Source: Sindora glabra (taxonomy: Eukaryota; Streptophyta; Magnoliopsida; Fabales; Fabaceae). Taken from it: 64,000 nucleotides of DNA. The position numbers were made by a program, and so were the translations under genes. Below, piece after piece: positions 42,509 through 55,571 of the stretch. The stretch lies in contig CM035234.1 of assembly GCA_020226215.1 (NCBI GenBank), positions 868,001 to 932,000 of the forward strand, read 5' to 3'. The stretch's first letter is position 1. Every line of letters begins with the position of its first letter. The notes beneath the pieces were generated by a model, which saw only the letters and a program-made list of their open reading frames with translations, was not told the origin of the DNA and did no database searches.

Positions 42509-45500
42509 ATGTTTATTTTAGCCTGGAATTGTATGGGTTCAAAAGCAAAGTCTTTTCCTAGTCTTATTAAAGATCTGAGGAAGTTACATAATGCTAGAAT
42601 TCTTGCTTTGTTTGAAACTCATATTAAAGGAAATAAAGCAGAAAGAGTGATCAAGAAGATGAAATTTGATGTTGCTTATAGGGTAGATCCGGTTGGTTTT
42701 TTGAGAGGGATTTGGTTTTTTTGAATGAACAAGAGGTGAAAGTAGATATAATTGAAGATCATAATCAGTTCATCCATACAAAAGTTTATTTTCTTATAGA
42801 AGACTATGAAGCTTGGATGACTTTTGTGTATGCTAATCCTAAGCTTCATGAAAAGGAATCCATTTGGTAAAATTTAACCAGAATAGCTAATGGAATAAGA
42901 GGTCTTTGGATTACTATTGGTGACTTTAATTCCTACCTTTCACTGAAAGACAAACTAAGGGGTGGCCAACCAAATTAGAGGAACATGAGGAAATTCACTA
43001 AGTGTATGGAATCATGTGGACTTTTTTATATGGGGTTTACAGGTCTAGGTTTTACATGGGAAAGAAGAGGGATCAAAGAACGAATCAATTAGGGATTATG
43101 TAATCCGGAGTGGAGAATGAGATTCCCTGAAGCTGGAGTTTTTCACTTACCCTCTTTTAAGTCGAATCACAGACCCTTGCTTCTAACAAGTAAGGGTAAA
43201 GAAGAATTTATAAAAGGAACTCAGCCTTTCAGATTCTCTGCTATGTGGCTTTTGGAAGAGTCTTTTCCAGGTTTAGTTGCAGAAACCTGGAAAGAATCAA
43301 AGGAGTCGAGTAAGGCAGTGGATTTGTTTGTTCAAAAAATAAATGATTGGAAGACAAATGTATTTGGAAATGTTATAAAGAAAAAGAGAAGGCTGATGGC
43401 AAGAGTTCAAGGGATTAATCGAAGCCTGACAGAGGGACCAAATATTTTTTTAGAAAATCTTCAAAAACAATTGTGGAGGGAGTATGATAAAGTTTTTCTC
43501 CAAGAAGAAGTCCAATAGTTCTAGAAATCCATATGCAACTGGCTTTTATATGGGGATAAAAATACTAAATATTTTCATTCTTCGACAATTATCAGAAGGA
43601 AAAGAAACAAAATCGTTGCTCTGAAAGATGAGGAGGGTGAATGGGTAACGAATGACGGTAGACTAAAGGCTATGGCAAATGAATTTTACCAGAAGTTATA
43701 CTCAAAGGAAAGTCAAGATGGGCTAAACTATCCGATTAAAAATGCTTTTCCTAGGCTCCAAGATGAGATAAGAGAAGAAATGATGGCTCCTATGACTAAA
43801 GAAGAAATTAAGAGGGTGGTGTTTAGTTTAAATCCTCATAAGGCGCCTGGCCCTGATGGTCTTCATACATGCTTCATCCAAAGCCAATGGAGTATTGTTA
43901 AAGAATTTGTTTGTGAGCTAATTCTAGATATTTTCAATAACCCAGAGAAAGTTAGGAATATCAATGATACCTTACTAATCCTAATTCTAAAGCTAGATAA
44001 ACCAAATGGATTAAGATAATTTCATCCAATAAGCATTTGCAATGTGGTCCTAGCAAAGTTAATTTCTCCAAATCAATACGGCTTTATGTTAGGAAAACAT
44101 AGTTCAGACAATATGGCAATTGCTCAAGAGGTCATCCATACAATGAAAACTAAGAAAGGAAAAAACGGAATTATGGCTATCAAGGTGGATCTAGAGAAGA
44201 CATGTAATAGGTTAAACTAGGAGTTTCTTGAACATACATTAAAGGAGGTTAACTAACCTAACAAAATGAGAATTTTATACCAGGAAGACATAGTTCGAAC
44301 AATATAGTAATTGCTCAAGAGGTCATCCATAAAATGAAAATTAAGAAAGGAAAAAAAGGAATTATGGCTATCAAGGTGGATCTAGAGCAAGCATATGATA
44401 AGTTAAGCTGGGAGTTTCTTGAAGATATATTAAAGGAGGTTAACTTACCTAACAAAATGAAAATGTTGATAATGCAATGTGTCTCTTCTTGTAATATGAA
44501 AATCCTTTGGAATGGAAATCAGTCAGACTCTTTTAATCTGTCAAGAGGGATAAGACAAGGGGATCCTTTATCTCCATATCTATTTGTTCTCTGTATGGAA
44601 AGATTGGCTCATGGTATATCAGATGTTGTTAGTAAAGGATTGTGGAAGCCGATTAAAGTGTGCAGGAATGGTGTTCCAATTTCCCATCTATTTTTTGCTA
44701 ATAACTTAATTTTGTTCACAGAAACTTCTCTAGATCAAGTGGAAAGTATCCTAAATTGCTTAGATTTGTTTTGCTCAAGCTCGGGACAAATGTTTAGTAA
44801 AGAAAAAAAATTGAAGTCTGCTTTTCCAGAAATTTTAATCGTACAGGAACCAACCAAATCAGCCAGGAAATGGGATTTAGTTTCACTGCAAATTTAAGAA
44901 AATATTCAGGGGTTCCTTTACACCATGAAAAGGTGAAAAAATCAGCATATGCTCATATCCTGGAGAAAGTCCAACAGCGCCTGAGTAACTAGAAAACAAG
45001 TTACCTCTCCCTTGCCAAAAGAATCACTCTCTCTCAAATAGTATTATCAACTCTTCTTATGTATTCTATGCAAACAGCCTTACTTCTTTCTGGGGTTTGT
45101 GAAAATGTATAAAAGAAAATGAGAAACTTCATATGGGGATCCAGTGTTGATATTAGAAAATCGCATCTTATCAATTGGAACTAAATTTGTAAATCTAAAC
45201 AAGATGGGGGTCTTGGGTTAAGAATGCTAAAATGTCAAAATGAAGCCTTCTTAATGAAAATGGGATTTAATTTGGTGAGTAAAAAGATGCCTTATGGGTA
45301 AGAGTTATAAGGCAAAAGTATAGTTGTGGATCTCTTATAATTCCTAAAGTAGAAAGGAAACACTCTCAGTCAAACATTTGGAGAGGTATTTGTAAAGTCT
45401 GGAAGAATGTATCTAATAGGATTAAAATGATTATTTGTGATGGTAAGAATACTAGGTTTTGGAAAGATCATTAAGTTGGATAATGTCCTCTTATGAAGCT

Positions 45501-46761
45501 AGCTAGAGGAAAAATTCTAGAGGAGGAGAAGGAGCTCATAGTGAAAAATTTTGTAAAGGAGGATAAAAGCTAGAACTGGGCTAAATTTGATATTTTATTA
45601 CCAAATGATGTGTGTAAGGAAATAGGTAACATTCACCCTCCAAAGGAAGATTTAGGAAAAGATGAAGTAGCTTGGCACCCAGCTAGAGATGGTAAATTCT
45701 CAGTGAAATTTGCATACTAGTTTCTGGCTGGAGAGACCAATACTTAATTTGATTAGTGGAAGAAAATATGGAATTGGAAAGAACCGCACAGAATTAAAAC
45801 TTTTTTGTGGTTATTAGCTAATAATAGCCTCTTGACAAATGAGGTTAGAGTTCAGAGACACATGGCTATAGTTAATACATGTCCAAGATGTACCAAAAGT
45901 GAAACCATTCTTCATGCTATAAAGGATTGTGAAGCTGTTAATTTTGTCTGGTTAAGGATGGTGAAACCAAGATTCTGGGACCAATTTTTTAATATGAATC
46001 TATTTAACTGGATGGCTTTTAATCTATAGTATAAAATAGGAAGATTCGAGGTTCAAGATTGAAGTCTTCTATTTGGTATCACCTGCCATGAGATCTGGAT
46101 CCAACGTAATAATTGGGTTTTTAATCAGTATGAAGGAGCTCATACAGACCTAGTAATAACTTGCTATCTGAAAGCTAAGGAGTTCTCAAGGTTAAATGAC
46201 AATATGTAGAAGGTTAGGTTAAGAAGTTCAAGAAAGGAACTTACTTTTAGTTAGAGCTTTCCAAATTTTAGTTAGATTAAGATTAATACTAACAGTTCAT
46301 GTATCAATAGAGGTGATTCAGCTACGTGTGGCAGAGTGTTGAGAAATTATGCTAGAGACTGGATTAAAGGGTTTACCAAAAATGTGGGGAAAGGAAGTAT
46401 GCTGTCTGTAGAATTATGGGGTGTTATTACAGGTTTGGAAATGGTCTGGAATCATAATTATAAAAAAGTTTGGGTGGAATTGGATTCTTTGGTAGATGTC
46501 CAGCTTATAACAAAAGAAAGTGATTCATCTCATTCTTGCTTATCTTTAATTAAGAGGATAAGAAACTTGATGAACAAAGATTGGCAGATAAAGATCACAC
46601 ACACATATAGAGAAAGAAATACAGTTGCAAATTGGCTTGCAGCTAGAACTCACAACATGACTGAAGAAATTCATATTTTTAATGAGACTCCTCATAGGTG
46701 TAGACAACTTTGTATAGAGGATATTGTAGGTGTTTCTTTTCCTAGAGTTATAAGGATCTAG
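42509..46761 (+). pseudogene. LINE ORF2: endonuclease, reverse transcriptase and RNase H, broken
   Basis: The endonuclease start MFILAWNCMGSKAKSFPSLI and LALFETHIKGNKAERVIKK are at 42,509-42,720. The RT finger motif HKAPGPDGLHTCFIQ is at about 43,838. The palm is at 44,334-44,897 with GIRQGDPLSPYLFVLCMERL; the catalytic YADD-type box reads FANN, so both metal-binding Asp are lost. A zf-RVT region lies at 45,770-46,030 (HRIKTFLWLLANNSL). RNase H is at 46,260-46,761 (VELWGVITGLEMVW, VWVELDSLVDVQLI). Stops are spread over the whole length and an internal 191-bp duplication disrupts the RT. Confidence 0.85.
44089..44470 (+). repeat. 191-bp tandem duplication inside the LINE RT domain
   Basis: The segment around ACATAGTTC...AATTGCTCAAGAGGTCATCC through TGGCTATCAAGGTGGATC to AGGTTAACT...CCTAACAAAATGA is present twice, with matching points at 44,098 and 44,289. 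The copies have since diverged by several substitutions, including separate stops in the first copy. Confidence 0.9.
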
Positions 46762-46836
46762 TTGGGTTTGTAGCAAAAAACAAAAGAGGAAAGAATGAGG
46801 TAGATTGAAAATTTTATGTAGTAATTAGTCAAATGG

Positions 46837-48966
46837 GGCTTTTTGACCGCAATACTTGCGGCAGGAAAATAATTTTCCAATCTATTGCACATTAAAAATT
46901 ATTTATTAAAATACTTTAAAAATATTTTAAAAATGTTAATCATATGGAGGGAGATCCCGTGATCCACTAATCACATCACATGGGTCACCTCCCGTGATCC
47001 ATTTATCATATTTAATTTAAATATTATTTTTTTACTTTAATTTTACATTTTTTTTAAGTTTTACTTATCTATAATTTATTTCTCCTATTTGTGTTTTATT
47101 TGTAATTTTGACTTAACTTATATTTGATTTATTTTTTATATTTTGAATGTTACTTTAATACTAATTATTCAAGATTTAAATAATAATTAATAATTATATT
47201 AACTCTCATAATATTATAATATGTATAATATAATGAATTAGTAACTATGAAAAGATTATTAAAATAATTAAAATTTTAATAAATATAAGATTTTTACTTA
47301 TTTTCTTGTAAACTTATTAGATGGAAGATTTAAAATATAAAATTAAAATTTTAAATAATATTTTATCATAATATGATGTATATATTCATAAAAATATTTA
47401 ACTAAATATGAAATTAAAATAAATCTATATCACTAAAATAAATATTTTATTAATAAACTATGTTAGTCCATAATGTGATATAATTTAATTTATAAAAAAT
47501 TAATTACATACAGATTATATATTTTTAAGAAACTACTAGATATGAATCCTAAAATTATAATACATTATTTATTTTTCATTTTATCACATATAATATTTAT
47601 GTTATATAAATAATAAAAATAAATTATACAAAAAAATTTTAGTTTAAAGCTTAAAAATAATGTGTTGAAAAGGGACCTCGTGATTAATTAGTCACACAAG
47701 TCCTTCCCGTGATCAACTTGTCACGCATTTTAATTCATTTAACTTAAATTAATTTTTTTTATTTCATTTAATTTATACTTATTTTTTTATTTATTTGAAT
47801 CTAATTTTTTAAAAATATTTACTTATATTTAATTTGTTGGCCTATTTTTATTTTATATTTAATCTTTACTTAATTTAATTTTTAATATTTTAAAATTTTC
47901 TTTGATACTAATTATATTCCAACATTTTAAATAATAATTAATAATTTTATTAACTCTCATAATATTATATAATATACATAATATAATAAAATTGATAACT
48001 ATTAAAAAATTATTGGAATAAAATATATGTATAAATAAAATAAAATAAAATAATCAATTTAGGTTAAATAAATTTTAAAAAAATTATTTTGATCACGGGG
48101 AGGGCCCATGTGATCAATCGATCATGGGGTCCCTCTTCAACACATTATTTTCAAGCCCTAAACTAAATTTTTTTTGTATAATTTATTTTTATTATTTATA
48201 TAACATAAATATTATATGTGATAAAATAAAAAATAAATAATATATTATAATTTTAGGATTCATATTTAGTAATTTCTTAAAAATATATAATATGTATATA
48301 ATTAATTTTTTTATAAATTAAATTGTATCACATTATGGACTAACATAGTTTATTAATAAAATATTTATTTTAGTAATGTAGATTTATTTTAATTTTATAT
48401 TTAGTTAAATATTTTTATGAATATATACATCATATTATGATAAAATATTGTTTAAAATTTTAATTTTATAATTTAAATCTCCCATCTAATAAGTTTACAA
48501 GAGAATAAGTAAAAATTTGGTATTTATTAATATTTTAATTATTTTAATAATATTTTCATAATTACTAATTCATTGTATTATATATATTACAATATTATAA
48601 GAGTTAATATAATTATTTATTATTATTTAAAATCTTGAATAATTAATATCAAAGTAACATTTAAAATATAAAAAATAAATCAAATATAAGTTAAGTCAAA
48701 ATTACAAATAAAACACAAATAGAAGAAATAAATTATAAATAAGTAAAACTTAAAAAAATAGTATAAAATTGAAGTAAAAAATAATATTTAAATTAAATAT
48801 GATAAATAGATCACGGGAGGTGACCCATATGATAAATGGATCATGGGGTCCCCTACCCTGTGATCAACATTTTAAAAAAAAAAATTAAGTATTTTGCTAA
48901 ATAGTTTTTAATGTGCAGTAGATTGGAAAATTGTTTTCGTACCGCAAGTACAGTGGTCAAAAAGCT
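46837..48966. mobile_element. Foldback (long-TIR, MULE-like) element, 2.1 kb
   Basis: The ends GGCTTTTTGACC (left) and GGTCAAAAAGCT (right) are inverted. The inverted similarity continues inward for roughly 0.9 kb per arm about a centre near 47,900 (for example ACTTGCGG near 46,855 against CCGCAAGT near 48,942; CTCCCGTGATCC near 46,990 against GATCACGGGAGG near 48,810). Flanks AGTCAAATGG (46,827-46,836) and AGTCAAGTGG (48,967-48,976) form a 10-bp target duplication with one mismatch, in the MULE range. No coding capacity. Inserted about 75 bp past the LINE ORF2 end. Confidence 0.85.
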
Positions 48967-48976
48967 AGTCAAGTGG

Positions 48977-49950
48977 GGATAAAGTCATAATTTAGGTTAA
49001 GGAACTGGCTATTATGTTGTTTATACTAAGGGAAAATTTTTATTGCATAAATAGTATTACATGGGAATTTAGCCTTAAATCTATAATCACAATCAATTAT
49101 TCAACAGAATGTTACAACTTGAAAAAGTGTAGAGGTGGAATTGAAAAATCTTGGGTTTGGACTAAAGTGCACAGACTCAACATGTTAGCTTTGTGATTTA
49201 GTAAAACATTCAAATTTTTAATCAACTATGAAGTTGGCACCTAAAAACATCACAACCCTAAGATGCAAGGTTCTGCCCTCTTTTGAAAAATTGAATGCAT
49301 GTATTAATTTGCTTAGTGATACTCTTTTCCCCTGTTTTATAGGTTTTTTAATGTATAAACACCAAATTTCCAATCAAAAGGACTCTTTACATTATCATAT
49401 ATATAATAAATAAAACAATGATCAAGTTTTATTAAAATTTAAAATTTAGCACAAAATAATTACTTTTTATCTTTTAAATTTTATCTCTTATTTTTCTTTA
49501 TAATTATTTCTTTATTTTTTTAAATTGTTTTAATTTCATTTGCACATAATCTCAAAATATATTAGCATGTCCACACACACATTCAATATAATATTCCAAT
49601 AAAAGTAATGTCTACTAACAAGAGGCTATAAAACCATTTAATTAATGATATAACCAATACCACATGCCTTTAGAGATTCATTTTCAAAACAGGAATTTGC
49701 CAGCATTGTTGCTAAAATCCATAATATGGAAACATCAACATCAAAATCATATGAAAATTCACAAGGCAAAAGTAGCTTATAAGCTATATTGCTTGTAGCA
49801 TATTTAAATGTCCAAGGTATCTTTTTATGGGATCTTTGTCTAACTCATAAATAACCTCCTTATCAATGTTTATCTTTTTATCTATTAATAATAACTTCTA
49901 ATCCACCACAAATAAGAGTGATTTTATCAATTGCCTCTTTGCATTCATCA
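48977..49950. other. AT-rich intergenic DNA, no gene seen
   Basis: Two short plus-strand frames (49,014-49,196 and 49,228-49,413) have no recognisable features. Confidence 0.45.
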
Positions 49951-50806
49951 CTTCACTTAAATTTTTTACTCCTTTTAATATATTGTTAAAAAAAAAAGGT
50001 TTTTTCCTACTAATTTAGATAAAAATCTTGATAAAACTATTAATTTATCATTGAGGACTTGCACTTTCTTAATGGTTGATGGGCTCTTCATTTGTATGAT
50101 TGCTTGATATTTTGCAGAATTTGCTTTGATACCTCTTTAGATAAGCATAAAACCTATAAGTTTGCCTATTTTAACTCTAAATGCACACTTCTTTAGGTTG
50201 AGTTTTATTTAATACTTTCTTCAAAACTTTGAATGCCTCAATAATATATTTCTAGTGTTGCTCTTTTTTTTTTGACTTTGTGATCATGTCATTTATGTAT
50301 ACTTCCATATTCCTTCCTATTTGATTGATAAAGACCTTGTTCACCATACGTTGATATGACACTCCTGCATTCTTAAAGTTGAATGGCATCACTTTGTAAT
50401 AGAAAACACTTTAGTTGGTTATGAATGTCATTTTCTCTTCATCGTCAAGATACATTCTTATTTGAGTATACCTTGAAAAGGAGTCATTGAAGTTAAGAAT
50501 TTTAAATCCTAGTGAGTTGTCAATTGGTCAATTAATATTAGGAAAAAGATAATAATCTTTTAGACAAGCTTTATTTAAGTTTTTATAATCAACATACATT
50601 CTCTCAATTTCGTTTGCTTTCTTAATTGACACAATATTTGCTAGTCAAGTGGTGTGGGGGACCTTCCTAATAAACCTTACTTCTAATAGCTTCTTTGTCT
50701 CATTTTTTTTTATCATTGCTTGCCCTTCATCCTTTATTTTTCTTTTCCTTTGTTGCATAAGTTTTATTAACATATCTATAGATAGCTTATGGTGGGCTAT
50801 TGCTAG
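49950..50806 (-). pseudogene. Ty3/Gypsy reverse transcriptase fragment
   Basis: On the minus strand, downstream of the solo LTR, the RT reads in order: VDYKNLNKACLKDYY, FKILNFNDSFSRYTQIRM, YYKVMPFNFKNAGVSYQRM and IGRNMEVYINDMITK. The last is the usual YVDDM catalytic box with the first Asp replaced by Asn. Several stops (for example inside NIN-stop-PIDN) show it is dead. This is the continuation of the element whose gag part lies at 53-54.6 kb. Confidence 0.85.
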
Positions 50807-50811
50807 GTCAG

Positions 50812-51819
50812 TGTCACGACCCTAATCAGATCGTGATCGATGTGGAACTTTAGCTTTAAGGATGTGGAGAAGGAAGCTCAACTTGAGAATTTGTGAAATA
50901 AAATATGGTGGAGTGAGTTCAGGACTTAGTGAGTAAATAATCTATAAGAACAATAATAAATTTATAATAACTTACCCATCAAACTATCCTACCTTAAGCA
51001 ATTATATCATAATTAAACATATTAGGAATTAAGAACTAATTTTAATGAAATTAATACATGATCATTTCGTTTTTCAATATCTCATATGTGAACACTCGAG
51101 GATAACTATAATTAAGTCATCTCTTATTTGAAACAATAAGTAAAGAATAGAATAAGATCATCCTCCTTTTGTCTCTCAGGTTAGCCTTATACTCTCCACA
51201 AGCTTTCCATCCTTATCCCTCCAAGGTCTGCCTTATACCCTCTACAAGTATGCCACTAGTAATTTTGCATTCAGTATGCACAATATCACCCTTATCACAT
51301 TTCTTATCTTTATTGCCACTCATGGCATGTTTCACAGTGCAATTTTACATTTTAGAGCTTAAACTTTATCCAATGCAATTATAATTCAATTCAATGTACA
51401 TCACAATATCTATTAGCATTATTATACCCTCTTGTATGACTATAAGTATTTACACATATCATAGCTCTTATAGTATATTTTATCATAAATCACTATACCT
51501 TTAGTGCTTAGAGACTAAATATCCATGTTAGGCCATTATAAAGTATGAAAACATAAAATAAATTGAATATGGGTTATTATATGATGATCATAATTCTTAC
51601 CTATAAGTGATATCTTAGGAATAACTTAAAAAACTATAATTGTATTATGTATGAAACTCTTTTCATATGAAAGTAGGTTTAATTACCTTTCCATAGACTA
51701 CTCATTTGCCCAAATTAACTAAGTTTTGAAAGAATTATGTCTTTTTGAAGTTAGATATAAAAGTTCTCTTTTCTAAATTTCAAAGTTCATGACCTTTGCT
51801 TACTATTTTAATGATATCT

Positions 51820-51856
<37 letters not shown>

Positions 51857-52973
51857 ATTGATTTAAAATTAATTCTATTTGAAAGTAGACTCAATTACCT
51901 TTAAATAGGTGGTTTGTTTAAAATAGACATAAGATGAAAGAGTTATGCCCCTTTAAAGTTGGCATAAAATTCTACAGTCGATGAATCAATTTATTAACCT
52001 AGTTTTTACCTTTGGATCCCTAGAATCTATTGGTCAATCAATTCATCAACCCCTAGATCCTCAGAATCGATTGGTTACTCGATTTTGAAACCTAATTTCA
52101 CCTCTAGACTCCTAGAATAGATTAGTAAATTAATTCATATATGAAAAACTTAATTTTTTGAGAAATTTTCACTGTACAACCGATCCAAAACACCTTATAA
52201 ACACATATAATATACATCAATACACTTATCTAACATTTTATATCACCTCTTTCCATCATTTATTATTTTTATAATATCAAAATAAATCAGAATTAAGTAA
52301 AGTCACAAACTAACCCATATTTCATTTATATCCTCGTATGACCTTGAAATCTATAGATTTAGTTAAATTATCTACTCACCTATATGAAAAAGGATGCTAG
52401 AAGGCTAGTTTGATAATTTTTCAGCCCTAATCACATTAAAATTCATGGATTCCACCATTAAGGCTCAAAATGCTCTATAAAATCAAATAAACTTTGTCAA
52501 TTAAGAAGAAATAGAAAAGATTTTTGATGAAAATATTATTCTTACTTTGATTAGAGGAAGAAATCAATAAAATTTGAAATCTTCTTGCTTAATTAAGGGA
52601 ATAATAAGAGAAATTCTTGTAGAAAAAGATAAAAGAGTAGGAGGAATAAAGAGAATGAAGAAAATATAAGGCTAGGGCTAAAATAGAGAAAAATAAGGCC
52701 CCAGAGGTATTTTCAAAAAAACACTTCTAAACCTCTTCTATGCTCGTATACTCACTTATATTAGTGTATAACTTTACACCTTAATATTTTAATAAATTTT
52801 CCCTAATAAAATTTCACTCAAATCATATTCTCACATTCTTATTTTTATTAATTCTATTTTATTTCCTATTTCACATATAATATTCCTAATTCACCTGAAT
52901 TTATCGGTTGCTTTAACTCCTTCAACTTCATATCATAATTTCTAATTTATTAATAATTATAGGAGGTGTAACA
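50812..52973. mobile_element. Solo LTR, probably Gypsy type, 2,162 bp
   Basis: Starts TGTCACGACCCTAATC and ends GGAGGTGTAACA; ends of this style are common in plant Ty3/Gypsy LTRs. Flanked by GTCAG (50,807-50,811) and ATCAG (52,974-52,978), a 5-bp duplication with one mismatch. It sits inside the minus-strand Gypsy relic and so is younger than it. No internal coding region. Contains a (TA)n tract at 51,823-51,853. Confidence 0.8.
51823..51853. repeat. (TA)n microsatellite
   Basis: About fifteen TA dinucleotides inside the solo LTR. Confidence 0.9.
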
Positions 52974-52978
52974 ATCAG

Positions 52979-54620
52979 TTTCAAGCATATTAGCTAGGGA
53001 CCATATAAACATAATGTTATTATCTTATGATAGATGAGTCTGTATATGTTTATCTTGTTCTTCTAATTTAGCCTTGATTTTTATTATTCTTTTATCATTA
53101 CTGTCAAATAATTAAACTTCTAATAACTTTACCTCAAGTTTTAGCCTTAGTGTGTTATCTAATTGAATAATTAAGGGGTTAAACCGATCATTTGGCAATC
53201 TTTCGATGAGTCACTTGTTTTGTTGACCCTGAGATGACTTCTTTTCCTTTCAAACTAACCATGTAGCATTAGTGCATGACTTTCTAATCACCCTTCACTT
53301 ACCCTACATTGCTTGGGGCATTGAATTTTATTATTAAATGTAGAATTGAGATAATGACTTTTGCTAAATTTAAAGATAAGCAGCCTAATATATCATTGTA
53401 CATGCTATTTGGAGCTAAAATTACTAGAAAATTAACTTCGATGTCTTTCTTTTTGTGGTTGGAGCCTAAAATGACTCTTAGTGTTATTGTCCCTTCAGTT
53501 GCACTTGACTTCCTATGAATTCAATAAGTACTTCATTATAAGGTTTGTATATGTCCTTCATGATCCCTATGTTTTCTACTATTTTGGATTATAAAACATC
53601 CACTAACTCTCTTGGTCGACTAAAATCCATCTCATAAGATAGTTACTGATCATTATGAAACCATTAGATTATCAAAGCCACAATCAATGTTGTTAAAATC
53701 ATCTTCTATAAAGTTGATTGACTTAAATTCTTTTCTAGGATGCTTTTCCTAATTATGAAGATCTATCTAACATGTTTTCCCTAACTCTGTTCAATATATC
53801 TTTTCCTACAAATCTATCTTTTATTGTTTCCATAACTTTTATCATTTTTTAATCATTTGCATGGTTACATTCCGAGTAATCATCCTTATCCCGAACTTTC
53901 TTCTCTTTTTAACATTGATTGTTAAGTTTACACTTTTATATTTCGATAGATATGCCCATTTGATCAAGTTTTCCACCTCATCTTTTAATGTGATATATTC
54001 ATTTGTGTTGTGACCATAATATTTGTGGAACTTGCAATATTTGTTTCAATCGGCTAAAGAATGACTTTCTTTCTTTAGTTTTGGGAATTTCATCAATTTA
54101 TTATTTTCACATCATGAACTATCTTACTTAAAGGAGTGATTAAGGGTTCATAATTATTGTATCAACCTTAAAGAGTTGTATAATCATAATCTCTTAGTCT
54201 TAGATTCTGACTGGCCTTTTCTTATACCTATTTATATTGTTAAATGTTTAAGTCTTACTCTTTAGCATTGATGAGTTTATCCATTTAGGATAACAACTCT
54301 CTTAAGTTAAAAATGGATCATTTAGCTAGAGATAAAGCAAAATATCCAGGTCTTAATCCTACTATTATTTGATGAATAACTATGATTTCATTGAGGTCTT
54401 TGATTTTTAATGCCAATAATTGAATTAAGTATAATATTCTCTACAGTCTTTTATCACTTTTATTGAAAATTCACTAAGGCTACAAATGTTTTTTGATGTA
54501 GTTGATTCATGGTGAAATAAGCCTAGAATGAATTGCCAAGTTATTTAAAGGTTGAAATGGATTGGTTCAATGATGAGGTAAACCAAAGTAGCCTTACCTT
54601 TCAAAGTGTTGTAGAAAAGG
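52979..54620 (-). pseudogene. Ty3/Gypsy gag and protease region, broken
   Basis: Minus strand. Near 54,050-53,960 the gag-derived wording KYCKFHKYYGHNT followed by LKDEVENLIKWAYL is the familiar segment of plant Gypsy polyproteins before the protease. The stretch down to about 53,300 looks like the degenerate protease region. Frames are interrupted throughout. Read together with 50,806-49,950 it forms one element, in the same orientation on both sides of the solo LTR. Its own LTRs were not identified. Confidence 0.65.
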
Positions 54621-55412
54621 TACAACACATGATTACATCTAGCACATCGAATAATAACATTAGCGTTTGTAATTCCTTTAAGGGCATGCTTGGTTCGCGG
54701 GTTATTTTATCCCCGGGAATATGAACATTCCGGGAAATGTGCATTTCCAGGAATGAAGTATTCTCATGTTTGGTTAAACATAAATATTCCTGAGAATATC
54801 TTATTTGATTCCTAATCAAGTTATTTTCCTATGTTTGGTTCAGATTTTATGTTATTGTACTTTTTTTACAAGTTTACCACAATGCCCCTAACCTAAAATA
54901 ACATATAGAAGTGCGTCCCAGTAAGATGAAAAGGACAGAAACAAAAATAGTCGATTCGCTTTCCCACCTAGAGCACTCAACCGTTAAATCACTTGAAAAT
55001 CGAACAAGAATACCTCAGACCCACTAGGAAAGGTGGATTCATTTGACATCATTTCCTCAAAAGATAGCATTTCCAACCTTCGACAACTCTCAGCCAGTTG
55101 CAAGCAGTCACTTTTCCCAACTTGACACATCAAAATGGGTCGCCATACGGTAAATATTGCTGTATCTTACACATTCTTTTTTGTATATGCTGCAGGGGAT
55201 TATCTTGACAGGAAATATTACTGCATCTGCGTGTTTGTGTGTATGGGTGTGTATATTATATAATATCCATGTTTAAACGAAACCCTAGGAAGTTAGAAGA
55301 TGTTGAAACTGATATGTTGACGTTACTGTTACTAATCACATAGTAATCGCTTGTGATTATATATATATATATAGCAAATAAGATTGTGGTTTGCGTATCC
55401 ATGTATACCATA

Positions 55413-55437
55413 TGTGTGTGTGTGTGTGTGTGTGTGT
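55413..55437. repeat. (TG)n microsatellite
   Basis: About twelve TG dinucleotides in the first intron of the pseudogene. Confidence 0.9.
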
Positions 55438-55571
55438 ACAGTATATATGTTAAAATGAAAAGAGTAACGCGTTCTTCAATGTTTCTGTTTCCTGTGCAAG
55501 ACAGTAATACCTTCTTTTGTAAATTTCATTGTTGATTAAACTGTATTTTGCCCATTTTAACCGTGTTCCTC

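Larger units (their letters stand above)
40620..46800 (+). mobile_element. Dead plant L1-type LINE, about 6.2 kb
   Basis: ORF1 (DUF4283 plus CCHC zinc knuckle) is followed by ORF2 (endonuclease, reverse transcriptase, zf-RVT, RNase H), the standard order of plant L1 elements carrying RNase H. Both ORFs have many stops and shifts. The 5' end is not sharply defined (after 40,240, before 40,722). The 3' side runs into the foldback element at 46,837. It starts just beyond the right end of the Harbinger element. Confidence 0.85.
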
